64,000 nt of DNA from Ardenticatenales bacterium (GTDB taxonomy: Bacteria; Chloroflexota; Anaerolineae; Promineifilales; Promineifilaceae). The position numbers and the translations under genes are program-made. Where the stretch lies: contig JACKBM010000036.1 of assembly GCA_020634575.1 (NCBI GenBank), positions 6,373 to 70,372 on the forward strand, in the 5' to 3' direction. Positions 33,973 through 42,618 of the stretch are shown here, piece after piece (positions within the stretch are counted from its first letter, which is position 1; each line of letters opens with the position of its first letter). The notes below the pieces were generated by a model that was not told the origin of the DNA, searched no databases, and saw only the letters and a list, made by a program, of their open reading frames with translations.

Positions 33973-34692
33973 CTAACCATCCGGAGTCCAGAGGACCTCC
34001 ACGGTCTTGCTTCCGCTGGCGATGTCATAGCGCACCTGCCCTCTGGGCGGCGCATCCGGCGGAATTTGTGAAAGTTCCAGACAGCAGGAGTTGATACGCT
34101 CATAAAGAAAGGATTGGCCATCATCGGCCCAACTCACATTGTCACCATTGAGATAATCCCAGGCAGCGGTAATCAGCAGTTTTTCGCTGCCATCAGCTTG
34201 AAAAAGAAATAGCTGATTGTCCCCTTCGATGCAGTAAACAATGAGCAGGAAGTGGACAGCGGTTGGTGACCAGATAAGCGTGACCGGGATGTCGGGATAA
34301 CAGGCAGGCAGTTCAGCCGGGATATCGACGAGCAGCGTATCCTGCCAGCTAACCTGTCCGGTCACAGATGGCTCCAGTCGCTGGACCGATGTGAAGGCTT
34401 CGGTTGGCGTGGCCGTCGGGTCGGCAAGGGTTGGCACAGCCGTCAGCGTTGGCGCCGGCAAGGTGGGCTCAGTCATAGTAGGGCTGGGCAGCGCTGTGGC
34501 TGGCGTCACCGGGCTTGCCGTGGCGATAGTGGTTGGTTGGGCAGGCTGCGTTCCGGGCAGGGTTGGTGCTGCCTCTGTTGGCGCTAAGGAACCGGCCGGT
34601 TCCTCACGCACCTCAGCCGCGCAGGCTGCCATCGCCAACAGCAATATTGGCAAAACAAACCGAATACGAGTGATACAGAACTTAATCAACAT
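33973..34692 (-). CDS. Lipoprotein with Pro/Thr-rich linker
   Basis: The 239-residue protein starts with a signal peptide ending in a lipobox (LLLAMAAC), so it should be lipid-anchored. Residues about 25-110 are a Thr/Pro/Ala linker (PAQPTTIATASPVTPATALP and similar). The C-terminal 125 residues are a compact domain with Trp and Cys (DIPVTLIWSPTAVHFLLIVYC ... VLWTPDG), perhaps a single propeller-like blade pair. No family is assigned. The ATG at 34692 has AGGGAG six bases upstream. Confidence 0.82.
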   Translation of the reverse strand: MLIKFCITRIRFVLPILLLAMAACAAEVREEPAGSLAPTEAAPTLPGTQPAQPTTIATASPVTPATALPSPTMTEPTLPAPTLTAVPTLADPTATPTEAFTSVQRLEPSVTGQVSWQDTLLVDIPAELPACYPDIPVTLIWSPTAVHFLLIVYCIEGDNQLFLFQADGSEKLLITAAWDYLNGDNVSWADDGQSFLYERINSCCLELSQIPPDAPPRGQVRYDIASGSKTVEVLWTPDG

Positions 34693-34863
34693 GGTTACTC
34701 CCTGGTCCATCCACTCAAGAGACGGCAAAGAACAAGCGGGCACGGCTATTTGCTCAGCAAATCCATGTCTTCGCTCCCCGCTTCATCTCTTTTTCTTTTG
34801 GATGACCTGAGCGTACTTTAGCGCTCTAGCGTAGCCAAATCGTTCCCGCCGGAAATCAAGCCA

Positions 34864-35727
34864 TTAACTGACAAAGACGCGTCGCCAATGAGCGCCGCGG
34901 CGGAGAAAGGCCAGCTGATCCGCCAGGCGCGCCGGCTGGAAGCCAAATTGACGATAAACTAGGTCCAGATCGGTCACTTCTGGCACGGAAAAGCGGTCCA
35001 TAAAAAAGCGGGAAAGGGCGGGTTTGCGCCGCCAGGGCCAACCCTGGGAGACGATCAGCCGGGCCAGCAGGATCGGCAGCGGCAGCGGAATGCGGCGCAT
35101 GCCAGCGGCGGCCAATGTGCGCTTGACGATCTCACGATAATGAAGCCGTTCATCGCCGGCGACCTGAATCGTTTGGCCAATGAAGCGATCTTCCGCCGCA
35201 ACCCGCAGCAGCACCCGGACAGCGTCCTCCACCCAGAGCGGTTGCAGGGGCAGACGGCCTCGGTCGGGCAGCCAGGCAAAGGGCCAGCTCCAGGCAGCGG
35301 CGCCGGCGATCGCATTAATGAAATGGTCTTCGCGGCCAAAAAGCGTCGCCGACCGGACGATCGTGTAGTCCAACTCAGCCCGGCGGATGTAGCGCTCAGC
35401 CTCGCCCTTGGCGCGCAGCAGCGGATAGAGCGCGTCCGCATCAGCTCCGAGGCGGCTCAGGTAGATGAGGCGACGTACCCGCAGGAGCTCACAGGCGCGG
35501 ATGAGCGTTTCGGTGCCCTGCACGTCAACTGTCTGCAGACGCCGGATGCGGTTGTGGGCTTCACCGGTGGCCAGGTGAATCACCGTGTCCACACCGTTGA
35601 GCTGTTCGCGCAGGCGCAGGCTGTTGGTGATCCGGCCGGTAAACGGCCGCGCCTCCACCCCATGCGTCGCCAACGCCCGCATCAGTGAGCGGCCTACAAA
35701 ACCAGTTGCTCCCGTAACCAAGATCAT
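34864..35727 (-). CDS. Atypical NAD(P)-binding SDR, NDUFA9/NmrA-like
   Basis: The 287-residue protein has the Rossmann motif VTGATGFVGRSL at its N-terminus, then DTVIHLATG and LDYTIVRSATLFG. It lacks the classical YxxxK, as expected for atypical SDRs related to complex I subunit NDUFA9. Such proteins bind NAD(P)H and often act as reductases or assembly factors. The substrate is unknown. A minus-strand TATAAT with TG extension ends 8 bases before the ATG, so the mRNA is probably leaderless. Confidence 0.88.
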   Translation of the reverse strand: MILVTGATGFVGRSLMRALATHGVEARPFTGRITNSLRLREQLNGVDTVIHLATGEAHNRIRRLQTVDVQGTETLIRACELLRVRRLIYLSRLGADADALYPLLRAKGEAERYIRRAELDYTIVRSATLFGREDHFINAIAGAAAWSWPFAWLPDRGRLPLQPLWVEDAVRVLLRVAAEDRFIGQTIQVAGDERLHYREIVKRTLAAAGMRRIPLPLPILLARLIVSQGWPWRRKPALSRFFMDRFSVPEVTDLDLVYRQFGFQPARLADQLAFLRRGAHWRRVFVS

Positions 35728-35735
35728 AAGCTAGA

Positions 35736-35744
35736 ATTATACCA
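35736..35744 (-). promoter_or_regulatory. Extended -10 giving a leaderless transcript
   Basis: On the minus strand TGGTATAAT ends 8 bases before the start codon at 35727. No Shine-Dalgarno sequence precedes that codon. Confidence 0.5.
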
Positions 35745-35790
35745 ACTTGACAGCGGAGGCTCCGCTGGGGAAATTCTGAGCCACGAACGC

Positions 35791-36927
35791 ATGCGAATCT
35801 GTCTTATTGGTCCAACTTACCCGTTTCGGGGGGGCATTGCCCATTACACCACGCTGCTCAGCCGCCACATTCAGACAGAAACGGCGCATGAAGCGCTTTT
35901 GATCTCCTTTAGCCGGCAATACCCCCGCTTTCTTTACAAGGGTGAAAGCGACCAGGACCCATCGGCCACACCGCTAACGACCCCGGCCGAATATCTCCTT
36001 GACTCGCTCAACCCCCTGAGTTGGTGGCGCACGGCCCGGCGCATTGCCCGCTGGCAGCCGGATATGGTGATATTGCAATGGTGGACGCCTTATTGGACCC
36101 CCGTCTGGGCAACAATTAGCAGCCTCGTGCGCAGATGGTGCCCATCAGCCCGGCAGATCTGCATCTGCCACAACGTTTTGCCTCACGAGAGCCATTGGTA
36201 TGACGATGTCGCCCTGAACCTGGCCGTGGGGCGCTCCGACGGGTTTATTGTGCATAGCGAAGCGGACGGTCGGGTGCTGAGCAAGGTCCTGCCTGAACGC
36301 CGCTGGGCGACGGCCCCAATCCCCACCTATGCCTCGCTGGCGGCGCCGGCGGCTGAGGAAACGCTGGGGCTGCCGGAGGACCGGCCGGTCCTCCTCTTCT
36401 GCGGCCTCATTCGCGAATACAAGGGGCTTTCAGTCTTGCTGGAAGCGCTACCAAAGGTCTTGCGAGAGCGGCCGGTCCACCTGGCCATCGTGGGCGAATT
36501 CTGGGGCAACAGCAAGCCTACCTATGAGGCGCAAATTGCGGAGCTGGGCATCGCAGCAGCCGTCACCCTGCGCGACGAGTATGTGGCGGATGAGCTTCTA
36601 ACCGCTTATGTGCGGCGGGCGGACGTCGTGGTGCTGCCCTATCGCAGCGCCACCCAGAGCGCGGTGATCCAGCTTGCTTTTGGCCAGGGCACACCGGTCA
36701 TTACCACGAATGTAGGCGGCCTGCCGGAAGCAGTGGCGGATGGCCAGACCGGTCTCACCGTACCACCCAACAACCCGGGCGCGTTAGCTGCTGCCATTCT
36801 GCGTTTTTTTGACGAGGGGATGGGGCCACGGTTTGCCGCCGAAATCCAGGCTCGCCAGGCGCAGTTCTCCTGGCAACGCCTGCTTGATGTCATCGTCGCC
36901 TTGAGCCACGAAGAAAACGCCCGCTAA
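35791..36927 (+). CDS. Family 4-type glycosyltransferase
   Basis: The 378-residue GT-B enzyme has MRICLIGPTYPFRGGIAHYTTLL (acceptor-binding N-domain) and a donor-binding C-domain with LLFCGLIREYKGLSVLLEAL, DVVVLPYRSATQSAVIQLAFGQGTPVI and VGGLPEAVADGQTG. The conserved Glu of EX7E is in the last motif region. It transfers a sugar from a nucleotide donor, probably at the cytoplasmic face of the membrane. With the genes that follow it defines a glycan assembly region. Confidence 0.92.
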   Translation: MRICLIGPTYPFRGGIAHYTTLLSRHIQTETAHEALLISFSRQYPRFLYKGESDQDPSATPLTTPAEYLLDSLNPLSWWRTARRIARWQPDMVILQWWTPYWTPVWATISSLVRRWCPSARQICICHNVLPHESHWYDDVALNLAVGRSDGFIVHSEADGRVLSKVLPERRWATAPIPTYASLAAPAAEETLGLPEDRPVLLFCGLIREYKGLSVLLEALPKVLRERPVHLAIVGEFWGNSKPTYEAQIAELGIAAAVTLRDEYVADELLTAYVRRADVVVLPYRSATQSAVIQLAFGQGTPVITTNVGGLPEAVADGQTGLTVPPNNPGALAAAILRFFDEGMGPRFAAEIQARQAQFSWQRLLDVIVALSHEENAR

Positions 36928-36961
36928 CGTCTGCAAGCCCGGGTCTGCCTTACCCCCTGGT

Positions 36962-37138
36962 CACCGTCATTCCGAGCGTGTCACATCTTAGCCAATGGGT
37001 TCAACCTGGCACAGCGAGGAATCTCTGCAGCGGGCGGCTACGGCACGGGACACAGAGAAGGCATAATTTGGTGTAGAGATTCCTCCCCTCGGCGTGAGTA
37101 GGCGCTTATCGGGGTTTGCAGAGGTCGGAATGACGGTG
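36962..37138. repeat. Nested palindromic intergenic element (MITE-like)
   Basis: The outer arms are a perfect 14-bp inverted repeat, CACCGTCATTCCGA (36962-36975) and TCGGAATGACGGTG (37125-37138). Inner arms GAGGAATCTCT (37016-37026) and AGAGATTCCTC (37075-37085) are also perfect. The words CATTCCGAG and GAGGAATCT recur as dispersed intergenic elements in many bacterial genomes. It fills most of the roughly 300-base gap between two convergent glycosyltransferase genes. No transposase is present, so it would be a non-autonomous element. I saw only one copy here. Confidence 0.75.
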
Positions 37139-37228
37139 TTTGGATCACCGGTTAATGCAGATGACGATACCAGCCAGATTTGGCAAGAGCTGAACTTAAC
37201 GAGTTTTTGCTGCTCCCGCCGGCCTCCA

Positions 37229-38338
37229 CTAGTTAAGAAGATTGGTTTTGGCCCAGATGTGATCCCAATCGTAGGCACTGATAAATTCGGGGGTCAGCGC
37301 AATTTCCGGGGGCTGGCCCAGTTCAGCCGCAATCGTGGCGGCAAAGGCATCCCAACCGTCAACCACTTTTAGCGCTGGACCCACCACATCCTGGTCAAGC
37401 CCCTCGGCCCCGATCGTCGTGCTCACAACCCGGCGACCACAGGCGATGCTCTCCAGGATCTTATAGCGGGTGCCGCTGCCGGCCAGCAAAGGGACCAACA
37501 CCAGGTCGCTGCTTTTGATCAGCGGCACAATATCGTCAGCAAAACCAGCAAAGATAACATTTGCCGGCAGCTCCCCACGATTGGCCAGGAACGCCTCCTG
37601 TCCGCGCCCGACAATGAGCAGCTTCCAATCCCGATGCAATCTATTCAACCTGGGCACAATTTCATCGAGCAGGAGCGTCACGGCTTCAAGATTGGGGCCG
37701 TGGGACAGAGAACCGAAGAAGAGCAGCAGTGCTGTGGTCGCGGCGATGCCCAGTTCGGCGCGGGCAGCGGCGCGATCAACCGTCTGGGCTTGCAGGGTGG
37801 GCACATCAGCCCCGTTGGCCACCACGGTGATTTTAGCCAGACTGACGTGTAGATTTTTGGCCAACCCGCGCTTGTCGACTTCAGAAACAACCAGAACTTG
37901 ATCGGCCACTGTGCAAACAAGCCATTCCAGCAGCGCAACTAGCGGCCAAAGCGGCTGGCCCATCCGACGTAGACGTAGATATTCGACGTTGTGATTATCA
38001 AAAATGAGCGAACAACGGCTCAATAACTTCAGCGCGATGCCAAAGCAGCCACTCCAGAGCTGGCTCACAACAACCGTATCTATCTTCTCACGCCAAACGA
38101 GTCGTAATAGCCGGAATAGGTAAAGAGGATCAAACAAATTGCGCCAGCGACTGACCGGCCCCACAACCGCATGATAGGTGAACGGCTGCACAGCGGCCGC
38201 CTCACTGCCCCGGAAGGCAAACCAGAGCTGATGCCGGCTCGCCAGATAACGGGCCAGATGATGGGTGCGAACAATTGTGCCATGGTAAAGCGGCCATTGC
38301 TCAAACGGAGAAAGCAGGAGAATCTTACGCCGCTTCAT
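37229..38338 (-). CDS. Family 4-type glycosyltransferase
   Basis: The 369-residue GT-B enzyme has an N-terminal HGTIVRTHHLARYLA (acceptor side), a middle IFDNHNVEYLRLRR, and C-terminal LLFFGSLSHGPNLEAVTLLL, LVPLLAGSGTRYKILESIACGRRVVST (donor site with the conserved Glu). Its start codon follows directly on the stop of the large membrane transferase gene, so the two are co-transcribed on the minus strand. Confidence 0.92.
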   Translation of the reverse strand: MKRRKILLLSPFEQWPLYHGTIVRTHHLARYLASRHQLWFAFRGSEAAAVQPFTYHAVVGPVSRWRNLFDPLYLFRLLRLVWREKIDTVVVSQLWSGCFGIALKLLSRCSLIFDNHNVEYLRLRRMGQPLWPLVALLEWLVCTVADQVLVVSEVDKRGLAKNLHVSLAKITVVANGADVPTLQAQTVDRAAARAELGIAATTALLLFFGSLSHGPNLEAVTLLLDEIVPRLNRLHRDWKLLIVGRGQEAFLANRGELPANVIFAGFADDIVPLIKSSDLVLVPLLAGSGTRYKILESIACGRRVVSTTIGAEGLDQDVVGPALKVVDGWDAFAATIAAELGQPPEIALTPEFISAYDWDHIWAKTNLLN

Positions 38339-40492
38339 CTATGGTTGCGACAGGGGTAACAGACGATAAATATCGGCTGTCCACAGAATGGACTGAATGT
38401 TCACCGGCTTGCGATCATAGGTGCTCTCCAGCACCGTAAACCTGAGTTCAAACGTTGATTCAAAGCTCAGGTTCTCCGGGGCGAGTGGTGACGGATTGGG
38501 CTCGGACAACTCAACCCAATAAATTTCCCAGCCCTCTTCCTGCCAGCGTGCCAGCGTCTGCATCAGGAGATCGGCCTGTGGCCCGGTCAGGTTCTGTACC
38601 GTAAAGGCATGTTTCCCGTAGATCAGGTTTAGGGGGACACTGAGATGATCACCCAGATCCACCGGCCGGGCCTGATTAAAGAGGAAGATGGCGTTCTCAG
38701 GGAACTGGGCCACCAGTGACTCAAATTGGGCCGGCATCGTCTGGTAGTTGGTCTGCGACAAAAAGCCCCTGGACGTCCAGGCTATGCCGGCCAGCCAAAC
38801 CATGAGCAATAGCCAGCCAGCCAGCCGGTAGAGGGTCTGCGAACGTTGTAGCAGCCAATCAAAGAGGAGGATGGCTGAGAGGACAAAAAACGGAATGACG
38901 ATCGGGACATAACGCCGCAAAGCATACATGTGGATCCCGTTGGAGCGGATATTCCACAGATAAAACAGCGCAAAGATTGTCCCAAGAAACACCATGGCCC
39001 AGGTGCGTCGCTGCAGATCCCACCAGAGACGTAGCGCCCCGGCAATGGCCAGAAAAACGGCCGGGGCGGACATGTACCAGCCGAGATGGCGCAGGTTCAT
39101 ATGATTCCATTGTTGGACGGTCACATTGTCCCACGGGTTCACATATTCCAGCGCTGAACCGAGCCGCGGGCGGAGAAACCAGGCATATAGCGCCAGCGCC
39201 ACACCGCCAATCAGGATCAGATACCGGCCGGTTCCCCAAAACCGGGTCAGCAGAGTAAACAAACCTCCCCGTCGCAACAACACCAGGACCAGCAAACCAG
39301 CCAGCCCCATGATGGGCAACAGCCACCAGAATTGCTGCCAGGCCACAGCCAGGGCATAACCATAAATATTGTCAAAATAGGGTCTGGCAAAGACCAGCGC
39401 ATGCCAGGTCGCATAGATGGGCAAAATGACAAGGGGAGCAAAAAACCAGAGCTGCGAGCGCTGCCAGCGCTTTTCGCCAATAAGGTAAACGGCCAACACC
39501 GCAGGAATAATCCAGACAAAAAAGGTGTCGATACGGACCAGAAACGTCGTTCCCCAGGCGCCACCGGCCAGATAGGCCAGAGTGCCATCCTCATACTCGT
39601 CTTCACCCCAAACGATAAACGCCCAGAGCCCAAACCAGAAGAGAAATTGCGTCAGCATCTCCGAGGTAGGGTAACGAGCAAACCAGACCTGAATCGCTGT
39701 GATGGCCAGGCTGCCAACGGCGCCCAGGGCCAGCCACCAGCCATGCGGGGAGCCTTTCAGAAGGCGCCGGGCCACCAGGTAGATGGCAAAGGTAGCGAGC
39801 AGAGCCCAGTATGGGGTCAGTTGCAGGGCGCCAGCGACACCGCCCAGGGCGAAGCCGGCGGCCAGCCAGACCACGTGTAGGTGGTAGAAGGGGGGCCAGA
39901 TCCGGCCGGTTTGGTCCGTAACCAGAAAGCCGGACGACCAGAAAAAGGTCCCATCCGGCATTGTACGCAGAAAGGTAGGGTATAGCTCAGGGGGCAGTTC
40001 AGCCAGCAGCTCATCTTTGACCACCAGCGTACCCTGCTGCTCCAGATAGGCGCCAAGATTGATGTAGACGCCGGCATCCGCACCGCCCCACATAATCTCA
40101 TGGGGCCGGAAGTAAATAAGGGTGGACCCAGCTAGCCAAAGCGCCACCAGAAGGTACTCCACGCGTCCTGGCAAGGTCCATTGCGTAAACGGAACAGCCA
40201 GGCTCGACAGCGCTGTCGACCCGCCCTGCTCCTTTCGCCGGCTTTGACGAAAAAAGCCAGCAGCAGCCAAAACGAGGGCGCCAACTAGCAGAAGCCATGA
40301 AGCATAGACGCCAGCATCAGCCAGCAGGAGACCCAGGAGGCTGTTCGCCAGCACCCCGGCCCCCAACATGCTCAGCAGCCGTTCCAGCGGGTCCAGTTTC
40401 TGCCGAAATTTCAGGGGCGCCAGGAGCGCTAACAGCCCAAATCCTGTGCCCAGATTCAGCAGAGTCAGCAACCCAATAACAAGAAACACCAT
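38339..40492 (-). CDS. Large polytopic membrane protein, probable GT-C glycosyltransferase
   Basis: The 717-residue protein has about 12 to 13 transmembrane helices over residues 1-560 and a C-terminal extracytoplasmic domain of about 130 residues. The first large loop contains acidic residues (MWGGADAGVYINLGAYLEQQG), a position where GT-C enzymes carry catalytic Asp/Glu. Such enzymes use polyprenyl-phosphate sugars at the outer face. The stop codon abuts the ATG of the GT4 gene. A family name cannot be given with certainty; a polysaccharide polymerase-like role is an alternative. Confidence 0.75.
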   Translation of the reverse strand: MVFLVIGLLTLLNLGTGFGLLALLAPLKFRQKLDPLERLLSMLGAGVLANSLLGLLLADAGVYASWLLLVGALVLAAAGFFRQSRRKEQGGSTALSSLAVPFTQWTLPGRVEYLLVALWLAGSTLIYFRPHEIMWGGADAGVYINLGAYLEQQGTLVVKDELLAELPPELYPTFLRTMPDGTFFWSSGFLVTDQTGRIWPPFYHLHVVWLAAGFALGGVAGALQLTPYWALLATFAIYLVARRLLKGSPHGWWLALGAVGSLAITAIQVWFARYPTSEMLTQFLFWFGLWAFIVWGEDEYEDGTLAYLAGGAWGTTFLVRIDTFFVWIIPAVLAVYLIGEKRWQRSQLWFFAPLVILPIYATWHALVFARPYFDNIYGYALAVAWQQFWWLLPIMGLAGLLVLVLLRRGGLFTLLTRFWGTGRYLILIGGVALALYAWFLRPRLGSALEYVNPWDNVTVQQWNHMNLRHLGWYMSAPAVFLAIAGALRLWWDLQRRTWAMVFLGTIFALFYLWNIRSNGIHMYALRRYVPIVIPFFVLSAILLFDWLLQRSQTLYRLAGWLLLMVWLAGIAWTSRGFLSQTNYQTMPAQFESLVAQFPENAIFLFNQARPVDLGDHLSVPLNLIYGKHAFTVQNLTGPQADLLMQTLARWQEEGWEIYWVELSEPNPSPLAPENLSFESTFELRFTVLESTYDRKPVNIQSILWTADIYRLLPLSQP

Positions 40493-40586
40493 GACCTAAT
40501 CTACGCCTTCAAATCCATGGGAAATTCAAGCGATTATAACGCCTTCAATCGCTTCCACAACTTACCCAGGAGCGGTCTGAAAAGAA

Positions 40587-40595
40587 TGTTATAAT
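40587..40595 (+). promoter_or_regulatory. Extended -10 box of the 40679-43563 glycan genes
   Basis: TGTTATAAT, the same nonamer as at 17294 and on the minus strand at 5943. No -35 is obvious. The leader would be about 80 bases. Confidence 0.5.
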
Positions 40596-40678
40596 TGGCA
40601 GGTTGTGAGGGTCATGGCGACAGCATTATCTAACAGAGTCCTGTCTGGTAGGCGCTTCTGACGGCAACTGTAAACACC

Positions 40679-41635
40679 ATGAGCAATGCCACACTGAACT
40701 CAACACCAGATCACAAGAGCGGCGCCAAAGTTGCCGTCGTTATTGCCGGCTGGAACCAGGCTGAGGTAACACAAAAATGCCTGGATAGCATTGCCAGGCA
40801 ATCGGGCGTGTGCCCAGCCGTCATTCTGGTCGACAATGGTAGTCAGCCTTCATTGGAACAGCTTCTGGATTTCCCGAGTGAAACCACGTTGCTCAGAAAT
40901 GTCGAGAATCGTGGCTTCGCCGGTGGCTATAACCCGGGCCTGCGCTATGCCCTGCAGCAAGGGTTTGAATACATCTGTCTCCTCAATAATGATGTCGTCA
41001 TCGCGCCAGACTGCCTGACAGAGCTGGTGCAGGCAGCCCAACCACCCCATGTCGGACTGGTATCAGCCAAAATCTATCTGGCTGCTGAACCCGACATTAT
41101 CTGGTCTGTGGGGGCGACCCTGGACCCATGGTTGTTGGAGTTAAAAGGGAATGACACAGCCAAAAAGGGCAAATGGGCGGACGAGAAAATCGACAAGGAT
41201 TTCTTTCCTTTCTGCGTTGTTTTGCTAAAGCGGGCGGTCCTGGAAGAGGTCGGCTTATTGGACGAAGGGTTCTTTGTCTACTACGAGGATCTGGATTATT
41301 GCCAACGATTAAAAAGAACACAATGGCGCTGCCAGCTGGCGCCTGCGGCTCATGCCTGGCACGAGGTTTCAACCAGTAGCGGCGGCAAAAACACCCCTTT
41401 TGCCCGCTACTGGTTCGCTCAGGCAAGTGGCCGTTATTTCCGTAAACATGGGGGCTGGCATCTCCTGTTGATTGTGCCCTACCGTCTGGCAAGTGCCATG
41501 AAATTCTCCCTGAAGATGCTTTGGCAGCGAAAAATGCGCACCCTCGGTGCCTACTGGCTGGGTTTGGCACGTGGCTGGCTTACAGGCAGGGCCGACACCC
41601 CCCCACCCGGATGGGTGAGCTCGCCGCCAGGCTAA
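40679..41635 (+). CDS. Family 2 glycosyltransferase (rhamnosyltransferase-like)
   Basis: The 318-residue GT-A enzyme has the N-terminal VVIAGWNQAEVTQKCLDSI, VILVDNGS, ENRGFAGGYNPGLRYA and the metal-binding CLLNNDV. A FVYYEDLDYCQRLKR motif completes the catalytic site. A hydrophobic or amphipathic C-terminal part (WHLLLIVPYRLASAMKFSLKML) suggests membrane association. These features are usual in O-antigen and exopolysaccharide transferases that add rhamnose or related sugars. It begins a plus-strand group of three genes. Confidence 0.92.
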   Translation: MSNATLNSTPDHKSGAKVAVVIAGWNQAEVTQKCLDSIARQSGVCPAVILVDNGSQPSLEQLLDFPSETTLLRNVENRGFAGGYNPGLRYALQQGFEYICLLNNDVVIAPDCLTELVQAAQPPHVGLVSAKIYLAAEPDIIWSVGATLDPWLLELKGNDTAKKGKWADEKIDKDFFPFCVVLLKRAVLEEVGLLDEGFFVYYEDLDYCQRLKRTQWRCQLAPAAHAWHEVSTSSGGKNTPFARYWFAQASGRYFRKHGGWHLLLIVPYRLASAMKFSLKMLWQRKMRTLGAYWLGLARGWLTGRADTPPPGWVSSPPG

Positions 41636-41684
41636 TTGGCGCTGGGCTGGCAAGATTCAGACAGTCCAGATAGGATTCCGCGCT

Positions 41685-42611
41685 ATGGAATACGTTAATT
41701 GCAACAATTGTGGTCAGGATAATGCTGTCCTGCTCAATGAGGGTCCTGACCTTCTGCTAAACCGGCCTGGCAGCTTCCGCCTGGTCCGTTGTCGTAACTG
41801 CGATCTGATTTACCAGAATCCCCGCTTGACGCTGGAGGAACTCCCGCTCCATTACCCTGATCAATATGAACCATATCAGCGCGGGCTGGTAGAGCAACTG
41901 TCCTGGTCACAGAAACAGGATAGGAATAATGATATGGAGCGGCGCTACAAACATGTCAGCGAGTTCGCGCCCTCCACAGGTCATGTATTGGACATCGGTT
42001 GTGCCACGGGGCAATTCCTGGCCACCATGGCTGACCACGGCTGGCAAGCAACTGGCGTTGAGCTCAGCGCCTTTGCGGCTGACTATGCGCGTAAAACCTT
42101 CAATCTGACTGTGCATCAAGGCACCCTCGAAAGCGCGGAGTTTGCCGACGCCAGCTTCGACGTCATCACCCAGTGGGATGTACTGGAGCATGTCATCGAT
42201 CCGAAGGAGACCCTGGCCATAATCAGCCGGCTGCTGAAGCCAGGTGGCCTTTATGTCGCCAGTCTGCCCAATCCCACCGCTTTTGAAGCGAGCCTGTTCG
42301 GCTCGAGTTGGGTTGGCTGGGATAGGCCCCGTCATCTGCATCTTTTCACGCCCAGGGTTCTGGAAAATTATCTGGAGCGCGCCGGTCTGAAGCCAATTGC
42401 CCTCAAAAGCTTTAGTGGACACCTGGCGGTCACGCTACTCAGTCTGGAGTTTGCCGTGAAGGCACGTGGCTGGTCTGAATCACGGTGGCGGCCCTGGATT
42501 CGGCTTGCCTACAACTGGCCGCTACGGCTGCTGTCATTACCGGCTTTCCGTTTGGCCGGTGCCCTGAATCGTCTCTCTGTCATGACCATGTTTGCCCGTA
42601 AGGCAGAGTAA
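41685..42611 (+). CDS. SAM methyltransferase with N-terminal zinc-finger-like domain
   Basis: The 308-residue protein opens with two Cys pairs (CNNC at 6-9, CRNC near 36-39) that could bind zinc. The Rossmann methylase core follows: VLDIGCATGQFLATM, ITQWDVLEHVIDP, LLKPGGLYVASLPNP. The same architecture occurs in many polysaccharide loci, where the enzyme methylates sugars or lipid-linked glycans. It lies between a glycosyltransferase and a flippase-like protein. Confidence 0.9.
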   Translation: MEYVNCNNCGQDNAVLLNEGPDLLLNRPGSFRLVRCRNCDLIYQNPRLTLEELPLHYPDQYEPYQRGLVEQLSWSQKQDRNNDMERRYKHVSEFAPSTGHVLDIGCATGQFLATMADHGWQATGVELSAFAADYARKTFNLTVHQGTLESAEFADASFDVITQWDVLEHVIDPKETLAIISRLLKPGGLYVASLPNPTAFEASLFGSSWVGWDRPRHLHLFTPRVLENYLERAGLKPIALKSFSGHLAVTLLSLEFAVKARGWSESRWRPWIRLAYNWPLRLLSLPAFRLAGALNRLSVMTMFARKAE

Positions 42612-42618
42612 AGCGTTG

